This document shows, piece by piece, positions 35,915-44,997 of a stretch of 64,000 nt of DNA. The position numbers and the translations under genes were made by a program. This DNA is from Aquabacterium sp. (GTDB lineage: Bacteria > Pseudomonadota > Gammaproteobacteria > Burkholderiales > Burkholderiaceae_C): assembly GCF_016195855.1 (NCBI RefSeq), contig NZ_JACPYU010000003.1, positions 248,001-312,000 on the forward strand, in the 5' to 3' direction. Numbering within the stretch: the stretch's first letter is position 1; each line of letters starts with the position of its first letter. The notes under the pieces were generated by a model that had not been told where the DNA came from, made no database searches, and worked only from the letters and a program-made list of their open reading frames with translations.

Positions 35915-36019
35915 GGTCAGTGGCAGTTCAAAAGGCAGGTGATCGAAGGCTTCTCGCACAAACAGGCAGGCTCGGTGAGCGCTGCAATGGGCGCGGTAAT
36001 CGGCGCGGCCATGGACGGA

Positions 36020-36460
36020 TCAAGGCGCAGGTTTTGGCTGCGCCGCCAGTTCAGGGTCGGTCACGAAGTTGATCTTGGTGAGCCCGGCTTGCGCCGCATC
36101 GGCCAGCACCTCGGCCACGGCGCGGTAAGGCACGGCCTGGTCTGCACGCAGGTGCACCTCGGGCTGCACCGCCTTGCCTGCTTCACTGGCAAAACGTGCG
36201 GCCGAGTCCTCGCGGCTCAAGGCCTGCCCGTTCCAGTAGCGCAGGCCATTGGCGTCAATCGACAGGTCGATCTTCTCGGCCTTGGCTGACCTCACCTGTG
36301 CGCTGGCTCTGGGCAACTCCAGCTTGACCGAGTGGCTCAGCAAAGGCGCGGTCACGATGAAGATGACCAGCAGCACCAGCATCACGTCGATGAGCGGGAC
36401 CATGTTGATCTCGGCCATCGGCGCGTTGGCGCGCTTGTCGTCGAAACTGGCGAAAGCCAT
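36020..36460 (-). CDS. exbD: ExbD-type biopolymer transport protein
   Basis: ExbD (146 aa), proton-channel partner of ExbB energising TonB-dependent uptake through the outer membrane. It has the N-terminal helix motif MAEINMVPLIDVMLVLLVIF (about 15-34) with the key Asp, and a periplasmic domain ending LTKINFVTDPE. The ATG at 36460 (MAFASF) has AAAGGA seven bases upstream; the longer frame has no support. Last gene of tonB-exbB-exbD. It is a paralogue of tolR at 7510-7953 and is separated from it by its tonB neighbour. Confidence 0.92.
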   Translation of the reverse strand: MAFASFDDKRANAPMAEINMVPLIDVMLVLLVIFIVTAPLLSHSVKLELPRASAQVRSAKAEKIDLSIDANGLRYWNGQALSREDSAARFASEAGKAVQPEVHLRADQAVPYRAVAEVLADAAQAGLTKINFVTDPELAAQPKPAP

Positions 36461-36471
36461 GTCGCGTCCTT

Positions 36472-37233
36472 TCAGTTGGACTGGCCAGAGCCCTTGAGCG
36501 TCTGGCCGGTCGACAAGAAGGTGAACAGCTCGAAAGCAAAAGCATCCAGGCGGGCGCCCCACACGCGGTTGCTGCGCGCCAGCCAGTTGTAGCCCATCAC
36601 CGCGGGGATGGCCACGGCCAGGCCCACGCCGGTCATGATCAGGGCCTCACCCACCGGGCCGGCGACCTTGTCCAATGTGCCGGCGCCGGTGGCACCAATG
36701 GCCAACAGCGCGTGGTACACGCCCCAGACCGTGCCAAACAGGCCCACAAAGGGCGCCGTGGCCCCGATGGTGGCCAGCACGCTCAGGCCGCTCTCCATGT
36801 TCATGGTGATCTCGTCGAGCACCTTCTTGATGGTGCGGGTCAGGAACTCCTGCGCGCTGCCGGCTTCTTCCAGCTTGGCAGCGCCAAAGCGCGCATGGTG
36901 AGCTTGCGCGTGCATGGCATGTGCAGTCAGGTGTGCAAAGGGCTCGTGCACGCCCTTGGCCGAGATCTCGCCTTGCACCGCCTCCAGCGAGGTGGCATTC
37001 CAGAAGAAATCGAGAAAGGCACGGCTGCGCTTCTGGCGGCGCACCAGGGCCACGCCCTTGGTCAGGATCAAGCCCCACGACACCAGCGACATCAGCACCA
37101 GGATCAGGAACAGGCCCTGCCCCACGGCATCGGTCTGGTGGATGAAGTGCACGAAGCCGAGATCGGAGGCCACCGGCTCACTGGTCATGGCAGCAGACGC
37201 TGGCAAGGAAGCGGCAACAGCAGGGAGGGTCAT
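36472..37233 (-). CDS. exbB: ExbB-type proton channel protein
   Basis: MotA/TolQ/ExbB-family inner-membrane protein (253 aa). The N-terminal 25 residues (Ala/Pro/Ser-rich) look like a short signal or periplasmic extension common in Burkholderiales ExbB. Three helices follow: about 38-58 (GLFLILVLMSLVSWGLILTK), and two after the cytoplasmic loop (TIGATAPFVGLFGTVWGVYH and GEALIMTGVGLAVAIPAVMG) bearing the conserved Thr and Glu residues. It sits nine bases after tonB and 11 before exbD. The ribosome site is weak; translation may be coupled to tonB. Confidence 0.93.
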   Translation of the reverse strand: MTLPAVAASLPASAAMTSEPVASDLGFVHFIHQTDAVGQGLFLILVLMSLVSWGLILTKGVALVRRQKRSRAFLDFFWNATSLEAVQGEISAKGVHEPFAHLTAHAMHAQAHHARFGAAKLEEAGSAQEFLTRTIKKVLDEITMNMESGLSVLATIGATAPFVGLFGTVWGVYHALLAIGATGAGTLDKVAGPVGEALIMTGVGLAVAIPAVMGYNWLARSNRVWGARLDAFAFELFTFLSTGQTLKGSGQSN

Positions 37234-37242
37234 CTTGCGGGT

Positions 37243-38082
37243 CTATTCGAGATTGAAAACGATTTCGGCGGGCACCCAGACGGCACGCGGCACGCCGGAT
37301 TCGATATGCGGCTGAAAGCGCGCGCCCTTCATGTTCTGCACGGCCTGGCGGTCCAGCCGGGGGAAGCCCGAGCCTTTGCTGACCAGCACGTCCTTGGGGC
37401 GGCCCTCTTCGTCCACCAGCACCTTGAGCAGCACCACACCCGACTCGCCCAGGTCACGCGAGGCACGCGGGTACACCTGCGGCGGCTCGACCAGGTAACG
37501 CACGGCGGACATAGGCAGCTCCCTGGGGCTGGCCGGCACCGGTCGCGCGGGCTCGGCCGCAGGTGCCGGGCTGGCCGGGGCATGCGCGGTGGCCGCTGCA
37601 GCAGGGGCGGGCGCCACAGCCGCAGCCTGCGCGGTGGGTTTGCTCTCCTGCACCGGGGGCGCCACCGGCACCTCGGCGCCTGGCGCCGGCGGCCTGGCGC
37701 TGGCCAGAACGGGCGTCTGGGCTGGCGCAGGCGCCGTCCTGGCCGGTACCACCGGCTGCCGCGGCATCACCCGCGGCGGTGTGGGCACAGGGTCAAGCGG
37801 CGTGGGCGGCTGCGCCCGCTCGGCCGCAGGCCGAGGGCTGTCCATCACCAGGGTGGCCGTGATCACCAGGGGCTCGACCACGGCCGGCGTGGGGCTTGCG
37901 GTGTGCCACAAAAGCCAGGCCATCAGGCCATGCACCACCACGACCACCGCCCCCAGCACGCCACGCTGGCGCGCGCTCAGGTCCGCCGGCAGAAGCGGCA
38001 GACCAGATGCGGACGGTCGTGACAGGGCAAGGCTCATGGGACGCTCAGGAAGCCGCGCGGGCAAAACGCCGATCTTATCCAT
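37243..38082 (-). CDS. tonB: TonB energy-transducing protein
   Basis: TonB (279 aa) spans the periplasm and transmits energy from ExbBD to outer-membrane receptors. It has an N-terminal membrane helix (about 42-60, GVLGAVVVVVHGLMAWLLW), a long Pro/Ala-rich arm (about 65-190), and a C-terminal TonB domain (about 195-279; YPRASRDLGESGVVLLKV, ending VPAEIVFNLE). The ATG at 38082 has GGAGG 12 bases upstream; an in-frame ATG at 38037 (264 aa) is an alternative without a ribosome site. No Fur box was recognised upstream and no receptor gene lies nearby, so the cargo is unknown. It is divergent from tssA. Confidence 0.9.
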   Translation of the reverse strand: MDKIGVLPARLPERPMSLALSRPSASGLPLLPADLSARQRGVLGAVVVVVHGLMAWLLWHTASPTPAVVEPLVITATLVMDSPRPAAERAQPPTPLDPVPTPPRVMPRQPVVPARTAPAPAQTPVLASARPPAPGAEVPVAPPVQESKPTAQAAAVAPAPAAAATAHAPASPAPAAEPARPVPASPRELPMSAVRYLVEPPQVYPRASRDLGESGVVLLKVLVDEEGRPKDVLVSKGSGFPRLDRQAVQNMKGARFQPHIESGVPRAVWVPAEIVFNLE

Positions 38083-38094
38083 GTTGGGTGACAC

Positions 38095-38112
38095 CTCCCC
38101 AGCTTGGGGGAG
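38095..38112. promoter_or_regulatory. Inverted repeat between tonB and tssA
   Basis: CTCCCC - AGCTTG - GGGGAG, a perfect 6-bp dyad, lies in the 93-base space between the divergent tonB and tssA starts. No T-tract follows on either strand, so an operator or leader hairpin is more likely than a terminator. A palindromic CCGGCC-T-GGCCGG is 13 bases further right. Confidence 0.35.
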
Positions 38113-38175
38113 CCAGGCAGCGCCGGCCAGGCCGGGCTTCATGGGATGATTGACGACCAAGAAAACAGGGATCGT

Positions 38176-39258
38176 ATGGAACTTGACGCCTTGCTCGCGC
38201 CCATTTCGGACGCCTCGCCATGTGGCGAAGACATGTCCTTCTCGCTCGAATTCGACCAGATCGCCGACATGCGGCGCCAGGACGACCCCACCCTGGACCA
38301 GGGCGAATGGGTCACGTCCCTCAAAGTGGCCGACTGGCCCGGCGTGGCGCAAGCCTGCAGCACCTTGCTGAACTCCCGCACCAAGGACCTGCGGCTGGCC
38401 ATGTGGCTCACCGAAGCCCTGGCGCTGACCCAAGGTTATGCCGGCCTGGACCAAGGCCTGCAACTGTGCACCCAACTGTGCGAACGTTACTGGGATGGCC
38501 TGCACCCGCAACCAGACGGTGGTGACTTTGAAGAGCGCACCGGCAACATGGGCTGGCTGCTGCACCGCGTGGTGGCCTTGAGCCCCGCCCTGCCCTTCAC
38601 CAAAGGGCGCCAGGGTGCCGCCTACAGCCTGAGCGATCTCGCTGCCGCGCGCCTGGCCTCGGTCAGCACCGACCGTGACAACCAGGACCAACGCCAGCAA
38701 GGCGCCGACCAGATCACCCTGGAGCAATTCAACCGCGCCCTCAAGGACACCCCGGCCCAGCACCTGCTGGGCCACCTGCAAGCCGCCAGGCGCTGCGAGG
38801 CCCACCTGCTGGCCTGGCAAGCCGTGGTCGATGGCCACCTGGGCGCCGATGGCCCGGGCTTCGTGCAAGCCAAGGAAGCCATCGCTGCTGCCATCCACGA
38901 GCTGGAGCGGTTGAGCCGTGAGACCGGCGCCCTGGGTGACGCCGACAGCCTCGGGGCCACCGATGAAGGCGGCCCAGCTCAGGACGACACCGATACCGGC
39001 CCCTCAACAGGTGCAGGCGGCAAGGCCGGCGGCCCACCCCGCACGCGTGCGCAGGCCCTGCAACAGTTGCGCGAAGTGGCCGGTTTCTTCCGCCGCACCG
39101 AACCCCACAGCCCCGTGGCCTACCTGGCCGAGAAAGCGGTGAAGTGGGGGGAAATGCCCCTGCACGAATGGCTGCGCAAGGTCATCAAGGACCAGGGCGC
39201 CATGTCGCACCTCGAAGAACTGCTGGGCCTGGAAAACGGCGACGAAGCCAGCCCCTGA
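38176..39258 (+). CDS. tssA: Type VI secretion protein TssA
   Basis: TssA (360 aa), which caps and guides assembly of the type VI secretion tail. The N-terminal ImpA domain is clear (1-about 130; PISDASPCGEDMSFSLEF, DWPGVAQACSTLL, RTKDLRLAMWLTEAL and RYWDGLHPQPD), followed by a variable middle (Gly/Asp/Thr-rich about 255-285) and a C-terminal domain (about 290-360, HSPVAYLAEKAVKWGEMPL). AGGG upstream supports the ATG at 38176; a frame starting earlier is in the intergenic region. It runs opposite to, and converges on, the OmpA-tagF-tssM block, with 45 bases between. Confidence 0.92.
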   Translation: MELDALLAPISDASPCGEDMSFSLEFDQIADMRRQDDPTLDQGEWVTSLKVADWPGVAQACSTLLNSRTKDLRLAMWLTEALALTQGYAGLDQGLQLCTQLCERYWDGLHPQPDGGDFEERTGNMGWLLHRVVALSPALPFTKGRQGAAYSLSDLAAARLASVSTDRDNQDQRQQGADQITLEQFNRALKDTPAQHLLGHLQAARRCEAHLLAWQAVVDGHLGADGPGFVQAKEAIAAAIHELERLSRETGALGDADSLGATDEGGPAQDDTDTGPSTGAGGKAGGPPRTRAQALQQLREVAGFFRRTEPHSPVAYLAEKAVKWGEMPLHEWLRKVIKDQGAMSHLEELLGLENGDEASP

Positions 39259-39303
39259 GCTGGCCCAGCGTGCCGCCTGAGCGGCCATGGGACCACGCGT
39301 CGA

Positions 39304-40104
39304 TCAGAAGCCGACGCGGAACTCGATGCGTCGGTTGCGGGCCCGGCCCTCATCCGTGGCATTCGAGGCCACAGGCTGGTCTGGCCCCAGGCCTGAAATG
39401 GCCATGCTGTCAGCGGGCAAGCCCTTGCCGACCAAGTAAGACTTGACCGACTGCGCACGCGCCAGCGACAAGCTCACATTGGCCGCCCGCCCGCCCGATG
39501 CGTCGGTGTGGCCAATGACCTCGAACTTGCGCCCTTTGAGCCTGGTCATGGCGGCGGCCATTTCATCCAGGATGGGCAAGGCCGTGGGCCGCAGCACGGC
39601 GCTGCCGGGCTCGAACTCCACGATGCGGTTGGCCAGCGCCTGGTCCACCACCGCCTGCTCCTGCACCGCCACGCGCAAGCCGTTGCGCACGGTGTAGGTC
39701 GGGTTGAGCGACTGGGCCATGTCACTGGCGATCTGCTGGCGCACGGACTCGTTGCCGACCTCGCCACGCAAGTCCACCGTGTTGCCCTGGATGCTCAGCT
39801 GCCCATGGCTGACCTGCTTGAGCGAGGGCGACAGCAGCTTTTGCACATACTGGTTCCATTGCGGCGGCGCCACGACCGAGCCCAGCGTGAGCTGGTCCAC
39901 CACACGATCGACGCCGTAGAGCTCGCGCATGCGTGAGATCACGGCCACGCGGGTGGCCTCATCGGGCACCGTGCCGGCCACCACCACCTGATTGGGCCCG
40001 GTCACCTGCGCGGCGCCAGCGGCTGCAGGCACCTGCGCGAAGGCGCCTTGCAGCCAGGCAGCACCCAGGCACCCCAGCATCCACTTGAACAAAGACGACT
40101 TCAC
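39304..40104 (-). CDS. OmpA-family protein of the type VI secretion cluster
   Basis: Exported 266-aa protein with a signal peptide (cleavage near AFA-QVP, residue 23), a BON-like region (about 45-150) with two similar beta-alpha units, and a C-terminal OmpA peptidoglycan-binding domain (about 160-266; VIGHTDASGGRAANVSLSLA, then GRARNRRIEFRV). The start is GTG at 40104, one base from the tagF stop. OmpA-like proteins of this type (TagL/TagN) anchor the type VI secretion membrane complex to the cell wall. Here it is soluble/periplasmic rather than fused to TssL. It is the last gene of the tssM-tagF-ompA run. Confidence 0.85.
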   Translation of the reverse strand: MKSSLFKWMLGCLGAAWLQGAFAQVPAAAGAAQVTGPNQVVVAGTVPDEATRVAVISRMRELYGVDRVVDQLTLGSVVAPPQWNQYVQKLLSPSLKQVSHGQLSIQGNTVDLRGEVGNESVRQQIASDMAQSLNPTYTVRNGLRVAVQEQAVVDQALANRIVEFEPGSAVLRPTALPILDEMAAAMTRLKGRKFEVIGHTDASGGRAANVSLSLARAQSVKSYLVGKGLPADSMAISGLGPDQPVASNATDEGRARNRRIEFRVGF

Positions 40105-40105
40105 A

Positions 40106-41092
40106 TCAGACTCCCAGGAACACTTCGCGGTAGGTGCTCAAGGCTTGCGCCAGCGACAAGGCCGGGTCACGCAGGTAGTTGGACAGCTTGCGCAAGCCAT
40201 AGTCCGCGTCCACCTCGTCCTCGACCCACTCGGCATCCTGCAGGCTCACACCCTGCTCTTCCAGCAAGGCCGGGTCGATCACCGCATTGAGCGTGGCCGC
40301 TGAAGCGCCTTGAAAGCCCAGCACCATGTACGGACGCCCTTGCTGTTGCGTGAGGAACAAGCCCAGCTCAAGCGGGTGGCGCGCAAAGAAGCCCGTGATC
40401 AGGGCCAGCCAGTAAGACGCCACCGGCCCTCTGAGCGCGGCATCCGCCACCAGCGGCAGGCACAGCACCTTGTTGAGCTTGCTCGCACCCTGCGCCATGG
40501 CTGGCTGCAGCAGCATGCCCAGTGCCAGCGTGGCCTGGCGCACCGACAGGCGCGTGCCACTGGCCGCCAGCATCTGCTCCAGGCTGGCCACCGTGTGCGT
40601 TTCCAGAAAGTCCTCGAAGGCCCGTTGTGCGGCGGCCGGGTTCACGTCCACATCCAGCGGCCCGCTCAGGCTGGCCTGGGCATGTTCCAGCTCGATGGCG
40701 GCATGCGCCACGCGGGCCACCTGCTCCAGGCGGGCCCACAGGCGAGACAAGGCCACGGGCCCCAGGAGCGCGAAGTCGCGCGGCTGCGCCAGGTCAAAGG
40801 CCCCGGCCGTGATGAAAGGAAAGCGCCGTCCGGAGGCATCCTGGCTGGCCAGCCAGTGCCCTGCCAGGCCCACCGAGCTGTCGGTGCCCAGGATGGCAAA
40901 TTGCGTGGCGGGCGCCGCGTCATAGATCAGCTTCCAGCGAGGGTCCGTGGCCAGGCGGTCCATGGTCTGCGACTGCCATTTGTCCAGGCTCGCGATGAGC
41001 GTGGCATGTTGCCCGCTGCGGACGAAGTCACCACGGGACGGCACCTTGCCGAAGTACAGCAACTCCGTAGAGGATGTGCGCGCCGCGCTCAT
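40106..41092 (-). CDS. tagF: Type VI secretion-associated protein TagF
   Basis: TagF (328 aa), a cytoplasmic accessory protein that in Pseudomonas represses type VI secretion post-translationally until phosphorylation signals release it. The family N-terminus is present: YFGKVPSRGDFVRSGQ, followed by DKWQSQTM, IYDAAPATQFAI, GSSVG-like DSSVGLAGHW and SGRRFPFIT. The C-terminal half (about 180-328) is less conserved. ATG at 41092 overlaps the tssM stop (ATGA), a sign of coupling. No PpkA/PppA kinase-phosphatase genes are in the window, so whether threonine phosphorylation applies is not visible. Confidence 0.9.
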   Translation of the reverse strand: MSAARTSSTELLYFGKVPSRGDFVRSGQHATLIASLDKWQSQTMDRLATDPRWKLIYDAAPATQFAILGTDSSVGLAGHWLASQDASGRRFPFITAGAFDLAQPRDFALLGPVALSRLWARLEQVARVAHAAIELEHAQASLSGPLDVDVNPAAAQRAFEDFLETHTVASLEQMLAASGTRLSVRQATLALGMLLQPAMAQGASKLNKVLCLPLVADAALRGPVASYWLALITGFFARHPLELGLFLTQQQGRPYMVLGFQGASAATLNAVIDPALLEEQGVSLQDAEWVEDEVDADYGLRKLSNYLRDPALSLAQALSTYREVFLGV

Positions 41093-44000
41093 GATGCAGG
41101 ACCTTCCTGTTTGTTGTTCGCCATGGCCTCATCAGGCCCTGCAATGATCGAAGGCAGCGCGCCCGGCTTGGCCTGCGGGCCGTTGTTGCCGCTGTTGACC
41201 GGTGCGGCCGGTGCCGCAGGAGCCGGCGTGGCGGCATTGGAGATGATGCGCAACTGCACCGCCACCGAGTTGGCACCTTGAGGCCAGCGCAGCTCAAACA
41301 CCTGGTTGTCGATGCGCTTGCGCTGCGCGGCGTTGATCATCTTCTCCAGCCCGAAGCGGCCCGATTCATTGAAGAACTCGACCGGCTTGCCATCCAGCGT
41401 CATGCCGGTGATGTGCACCCCTGGCGTGCCGGGCCCTGGCCACACGAAGTGCGTCCAGCTGGCCGCGCCATTGCGATATCGCATGACCTGGCCGTCGATG
41501 TCCACCGTGTACTCGGTCAGGCCCGGTGCGGCCATGGGCAGGATCTGGAAGACAGTCTGCGCTTCTGCAGCCGCTGCGGCGCCACCACCCGCAGCAGCGC
41601 TCCCGCCACCTCCGCCGGCAGCCTGCCCATTGAGCGGTGCGATCCACGCACCCAGGCCCGCCACGAACTCGGGCCGCAGGCGCAGCCCCATGTCGGCCCA
41701 GGTGCGTGGTGTCACGCCATCGCCACGCTTGAGCACCAGGGCGCCCAGTGATTGCTCGACAAACTTGGCGATCACGCCCTCGGCACCGAACACCTTGGCG
41801 ATCTCGCCAGGTGCGGCCTCCATGCGCGAGCTGCGGTCAAACGGGTACTTGCTGGCCAGCGTGCGCTGATAGGGCTCGAACACCTGCGCCATCCACACGC
41901 GGTTGAGCTCCGCCTCGGCGGGCTTGACGATGACCGCAAAGGCCTGCATCAAGGGGCGGACCAGCAAGGGGCGCAGCGTGGCACGGGCGGAATCGCTCAT
42001 GCCATTGAGCATCTGCTCGTCGACCATCTTCAGCGCTTCGCCCAACTCGCCACCGCCTTCCAGGGTCTGCAGCATCAGCTGGCGCGACGCGGGGCCCGGG
42101 TCGCCCTGGGTCTTCATCTGGTTGAAGCGCGAGCGGATCCTGGACAAGGACTCCAGATAAGGCTTGATCATGGGCGCGCCACCTTCACGCGGCACCATCA
42201 GGCGGCCCACGGCCTCGAACTCCTTGCCGATCGGGCCCATGGGCTTGTTTTTTTCCTTGTCGAAGTTGAGATCGGCGTTGATCGTCACCGGCGACGGCAC
42301 CGCGCCCAGCACGGTCTGCTTGAACCACTCAATGAAGGTGCGCTTGCCCTGCCCCAGGCGCTCGTCCAGCAGGCTGGGGTTGTCCCACGATGTCTGCTCG
42401 TACAAGGTCTTGAGCAAGGTACCCACAGGCGAGCTGGTCGGATCCCCCAGGCGGTTCATGTTGGCCACGGCCACCTCGAAGCTGCCAAAGTCCTGCACGC
42501 TGATGCTCTGCATGAACTTCTGCCACTCGCGCACGTACTCGGTCTTGTAGAGTTGGGTGAGGGACTTCTGGATCTGCTCGGGGCTGCCTTCCAGCGTCAG
42601 GTCGTCGTGCGAGGCGGTCTTGAGCACCCAGTCGGTGGACTGCAGCTCGCTGTTGGCCGCGTCCTTGATCGCGTCCTTGATGTAGCCGTTCCAGGCTTCG
42701 CGCGTGAAGGCGCCCGACACCGCGTAACCACCGGCCACCACCTGGCGGTCGGCATCGGTCACCAGGCGCGCCACCGTCACGGGGGCAAAGCGCGTGGCCG
42801 CACGGGCCTTGATCTCGGCATACACCCGCTCACGCGCGGGCATGCCCTTGATGACGCGGCGCAGGTTGTCGCGCGTCTGGTCCAGCAGGCTGAGGTTGAG
42901 GTCCTGCTCGGGGAAGGCTGCATCGTTCATCTGCGCCATGGCAAAGGACATGATGCGCTCGGCCTTCTGGATGAGCTGCTCGCGCGGCATGTTGCCCCGG
43001 TTGGCATCCAGCCAGGTGCGCCAGAAGCGCGTGAGCTGGTCGCTCATGTGGCCCGGCTCCAGGCGGCTGCGGTCACCCAGCATCAGGTAGGCCTTCAAGG
43101 CGTTGTAGGCCTCGGTGACATTGGTGCTGGACGCGTTGGCGTAAGGCGAGCCGGCAGCGGGCGCCTCCGTGATCGGGTCGCCATTGGCGTGCTCGTTGAT
43201 CACACCGGATGCGGCTGCGGCCACGGGCAAGGCAGCGGCTGGCTGCATGGTCGGTTGCGCATTGGGATCGGGCAGGAACTGCAGCGGGCGCAGATCGGCT
43301 GCGTGGGTGTTGACGTCGCCCAGGTAGGCCGCGATCGCCTGCGCCGTGGGCTTGAGCATGACGACCTGCAGGCCGTTGTAATACTCTTCCTTCAAACGGT
43401 CTTCGATGGCCTGGCCCTGGTACAGGCCCAGTCCGATCGACCAGGGCCGCGTCTGGCGATAGCGCTGCATCTGCTCCAGGCGATCCTGCAGGATCTCCAG
43501 TGCCTCCAGCCGCGATTGCAGGTCCACGCGGTTGTCCTGCACCTGCTGGGCCTTGACCAGGTCGGCCTGCACATGGGCCACCAACTCACGGTTGCCCATG
43601 TAGGACCAGGTCCACGCGGCCAACAGAGCGCCCAGCAACAGCACGCCACCAAAGAAGGTCGCATAGCGCAGGTGCAGCTTGGTGCGGCTTGTGTACTGCT
43701 GGACCAGTTGACGGTCCGCGAAGATCACGCGCGAGAACAGCTCTTTGAGGAAGAAGCCGCTGTTGGAATACACCGCAGCCGATGTGCCTGGCTGCAGTTG
43801 CAGCCCGAACTGTTCGGCCACGCGCTCGCTGGCGCGGCTGGTGGACTGCCCTTCCTGCACCGCGCTGGTGAAGTAAAAGCCCCGGAAGATGGGCCTGAAC
43901 TGATAGGGGTTCTCTTCAAACAGCGTGTTGATGAAGGTGCGCATCGCCGGCTTGAGCGCAGCGAACTCCAGCGGGAAGGTCAGCACGCCGGGCGGCAGTT

Positions 44001-44979
44001 GTTCGCCACGGTGCAGGGACATGCGTGCCACCGAGGCCTCTTTCAGGCCCTGGTAGAGCTCGTCGAAATGCGTCTCGAACTGCGACACGGCGTCCACCGA
44101 ACCGTTGGTGTCATAGGGCAAGGTCGCGCCCCAGACCTTGTCACGCTCGCTGCGGTCGCGGTCCTCGAAGAAGTCGACAAAGCCGGCGATCAGGTCGGCC
44201 TTGGTGAACACCACGTAGACCGGCGCGAACACCTCCAGCTTCTCGGTCAACTCCTGCACGCGCTGGCGCAGCTTGCGCGCCAGGTCGATGGCGAACTCGG
44301 GCTTGTTGGCACCCAGCTCGGCAATGCTCACGGCAATGATCACGCCATTGAGCGGTGCCTTGGGGCGGTGCCGCTTGAGCAGGGACAGAAAGCCCATCCA
44401 CTCCTTGCGGTCCTCCTCGTGCACCGAGTAGCGGCCCGCCGTGTCCAGCAAGATGCCTTCGGTGGTGAAGTACCAGTCGCAATGGCGTGTGCCACCAATG
44501 CCCTGGATGACGTTGTCGGCGCTGTCTGCAAACGGGAACTTCAAACCCGACTTGACCACGGCCGAGCTCTTGCCCGCCGCGGGGTTGCCGATCACGGCAT
44601 ACCAGGGCAGTTCGTACAAGGCGGCCGAGCCGGAGGTTTCGCCCAGCTTGGACGACTTGATCAGCTTGACGGCCTCGGCCATGCGTTCGCGCACGGCGGC
44701 CACTTCATCTTGCTTGCCCGCTTTGACGGCCGCCTTCATGGCCTTGTCGGCCTCGGCATCCATGGCGTTTTCAAGCGACTGCGCCGCTTGCCTGGCCTTG
44801 TAGCGGCGCACGCCCCACACGATGCCCCAGGCCGCCAGCAGCAGGGCCAGCACCAGCACAGCCCAGACCAGGCCGATGCGCAAAGCGTCCGCGCCAACCA
44901 GAAGGAAACCCGCCAAAGCTGCCAGGCCGATGAGGGCCAGCACGCGAGGGTCAAGAAGGAACTGCCAGATTCGTTGCAT
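41089..44979 (-). CDS. tssM: Type VI secretion membrane protein TssM (IcmF)
   Basis: TssM (1296 aa), the inner-membrane core of the type VI secretion trans-envelope complex. Two helices near the N-terminus (about 14-30 and 34-57), a cytoplasmic GTPase-like domain with an intact P-loop GNPAAGKS (131-138), a third helix (about 445-465, FFGGVLLLGALLAAWTW), and a long periplasmic region with the IcmF-related and C-terminal beta domains (ending in an Asn/Gly/Pro-rich tail that is not conserved). The length is normal. It follows the unknown 517-aa gene by 18 bases and overlaps tagF. TssL and TssJ, its partners, are not in the window. Confidence 0.96.
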   Translation of the reverse strand: MQRIWQFLLDPRVLALIGLAALAGFLLVGADALRIGLVWAVLVLALLLAAWGIVWGVRRYKARQAAQSLENAMDAEADKAMKAAVKAGKQDEVAAVRERMAEAVKLIKSSKLGETSGSAALYELPWYAVIGNPAAGKSSAVVKSGLKFPFADSADNVIQGIGGTRHCDWYFTTEGILLDTAGRYSVHEEDRKEWMGFLSLLKRHRPKAPLNGVIIAVSIAELGANKPEFAIDLARKLRQRVQELTEKLEVFAPVYVVFTKADLIAGFVDFFEDRDRSERDKVWGATLPYDTNGSVDAVSQFETHFDELYQGLKEASVARMSLHRGEQLPPGVLTFPLEFAALKPAMRTFINTLFEENPYQFRPIFRGFYFTSAVQEGQSTSRASERVAEQFGLQLQPGTSAAVYSNSGFFLKELFSRVIFADRQLVQQYTSRTKLHLRYATFFGGVLLLGALLAAWTWSYMGNRELVAHVQADLVKAQQVQDNRVDLQSRLEALEILQDRLEQMQRYRQTRPWSIGLGLYQGQAIEDRLKEEYYNGLQVVMLKPTAQAIAAYLGDVNTHAADLRPLQFLPDPNAQPTMQPAAALPVAAAASGVINEHANGDPITEAPAAGSPYANASSTNVTEAYNALKAYLMLGDRSRLEPGHMSDQLTRFWRTWLDANRGNMPREQLIQKAERIMSFAMAQMNDAAFPEQDLNLSLLDQTRDNLRRVIKGMPARERVYAEIKARAATRFAPVTVARLVTDADRQVVAGGYAVSGAFTREAWNGYIKDAIKDAANSELQSTDWVLKTASHDDLTLEGSPEQIQKSLTQLYKTEYVREWQKFMQSISVQDFGSFEVAVANMNRLGDPTSSPVGTLLKTLYEQTSWDNPSLLDERLGQGKRTFIEWFKQTVLGAVPSPVTINADLNFDKEKNKPMGPIGKEFEAVGRLMVPREGGAPMIKPYLESLSRIRSRFNQMKTQGDPGPASRQLMLQTLEGGGELGEALKMVDEQMLNGMSDSARATLRPLLVRPLMQAFAVIVKPAEAELNRVWMAQVFEPYQRTLASKYPFDRSSRMEAAPGEIAKVFGAEGVIAKFVEQSLGALVLKRGDGVTPRTWADMGLRLRPEFVAGLGAWIAPLNGQAAGGGGGSAAAGGGAAAAAEAQTVFQILPMAAPGLTEYTVDIDGQVMRYRNGAASWTHFVWPGPGTPGVHITGMTLDGKPVEFFNESGRFGLEKMINAAQRKRIDNQVFELRWPQGANSVAVQLRIISNAATPAPAAPAAPVNSGNNGPQAKPGALPSIIAGPDEAMANNKQEGPAS

Positions 44980-44997
44980 GGAAATATCCGATGTCGA

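Noticed and set aside
38083..38175. Fur box controlling tonB-exbB-exbD
   Set aside because: No AT-rich GATAATGATAATC-like 19-mer is seen in the GC-rich space.
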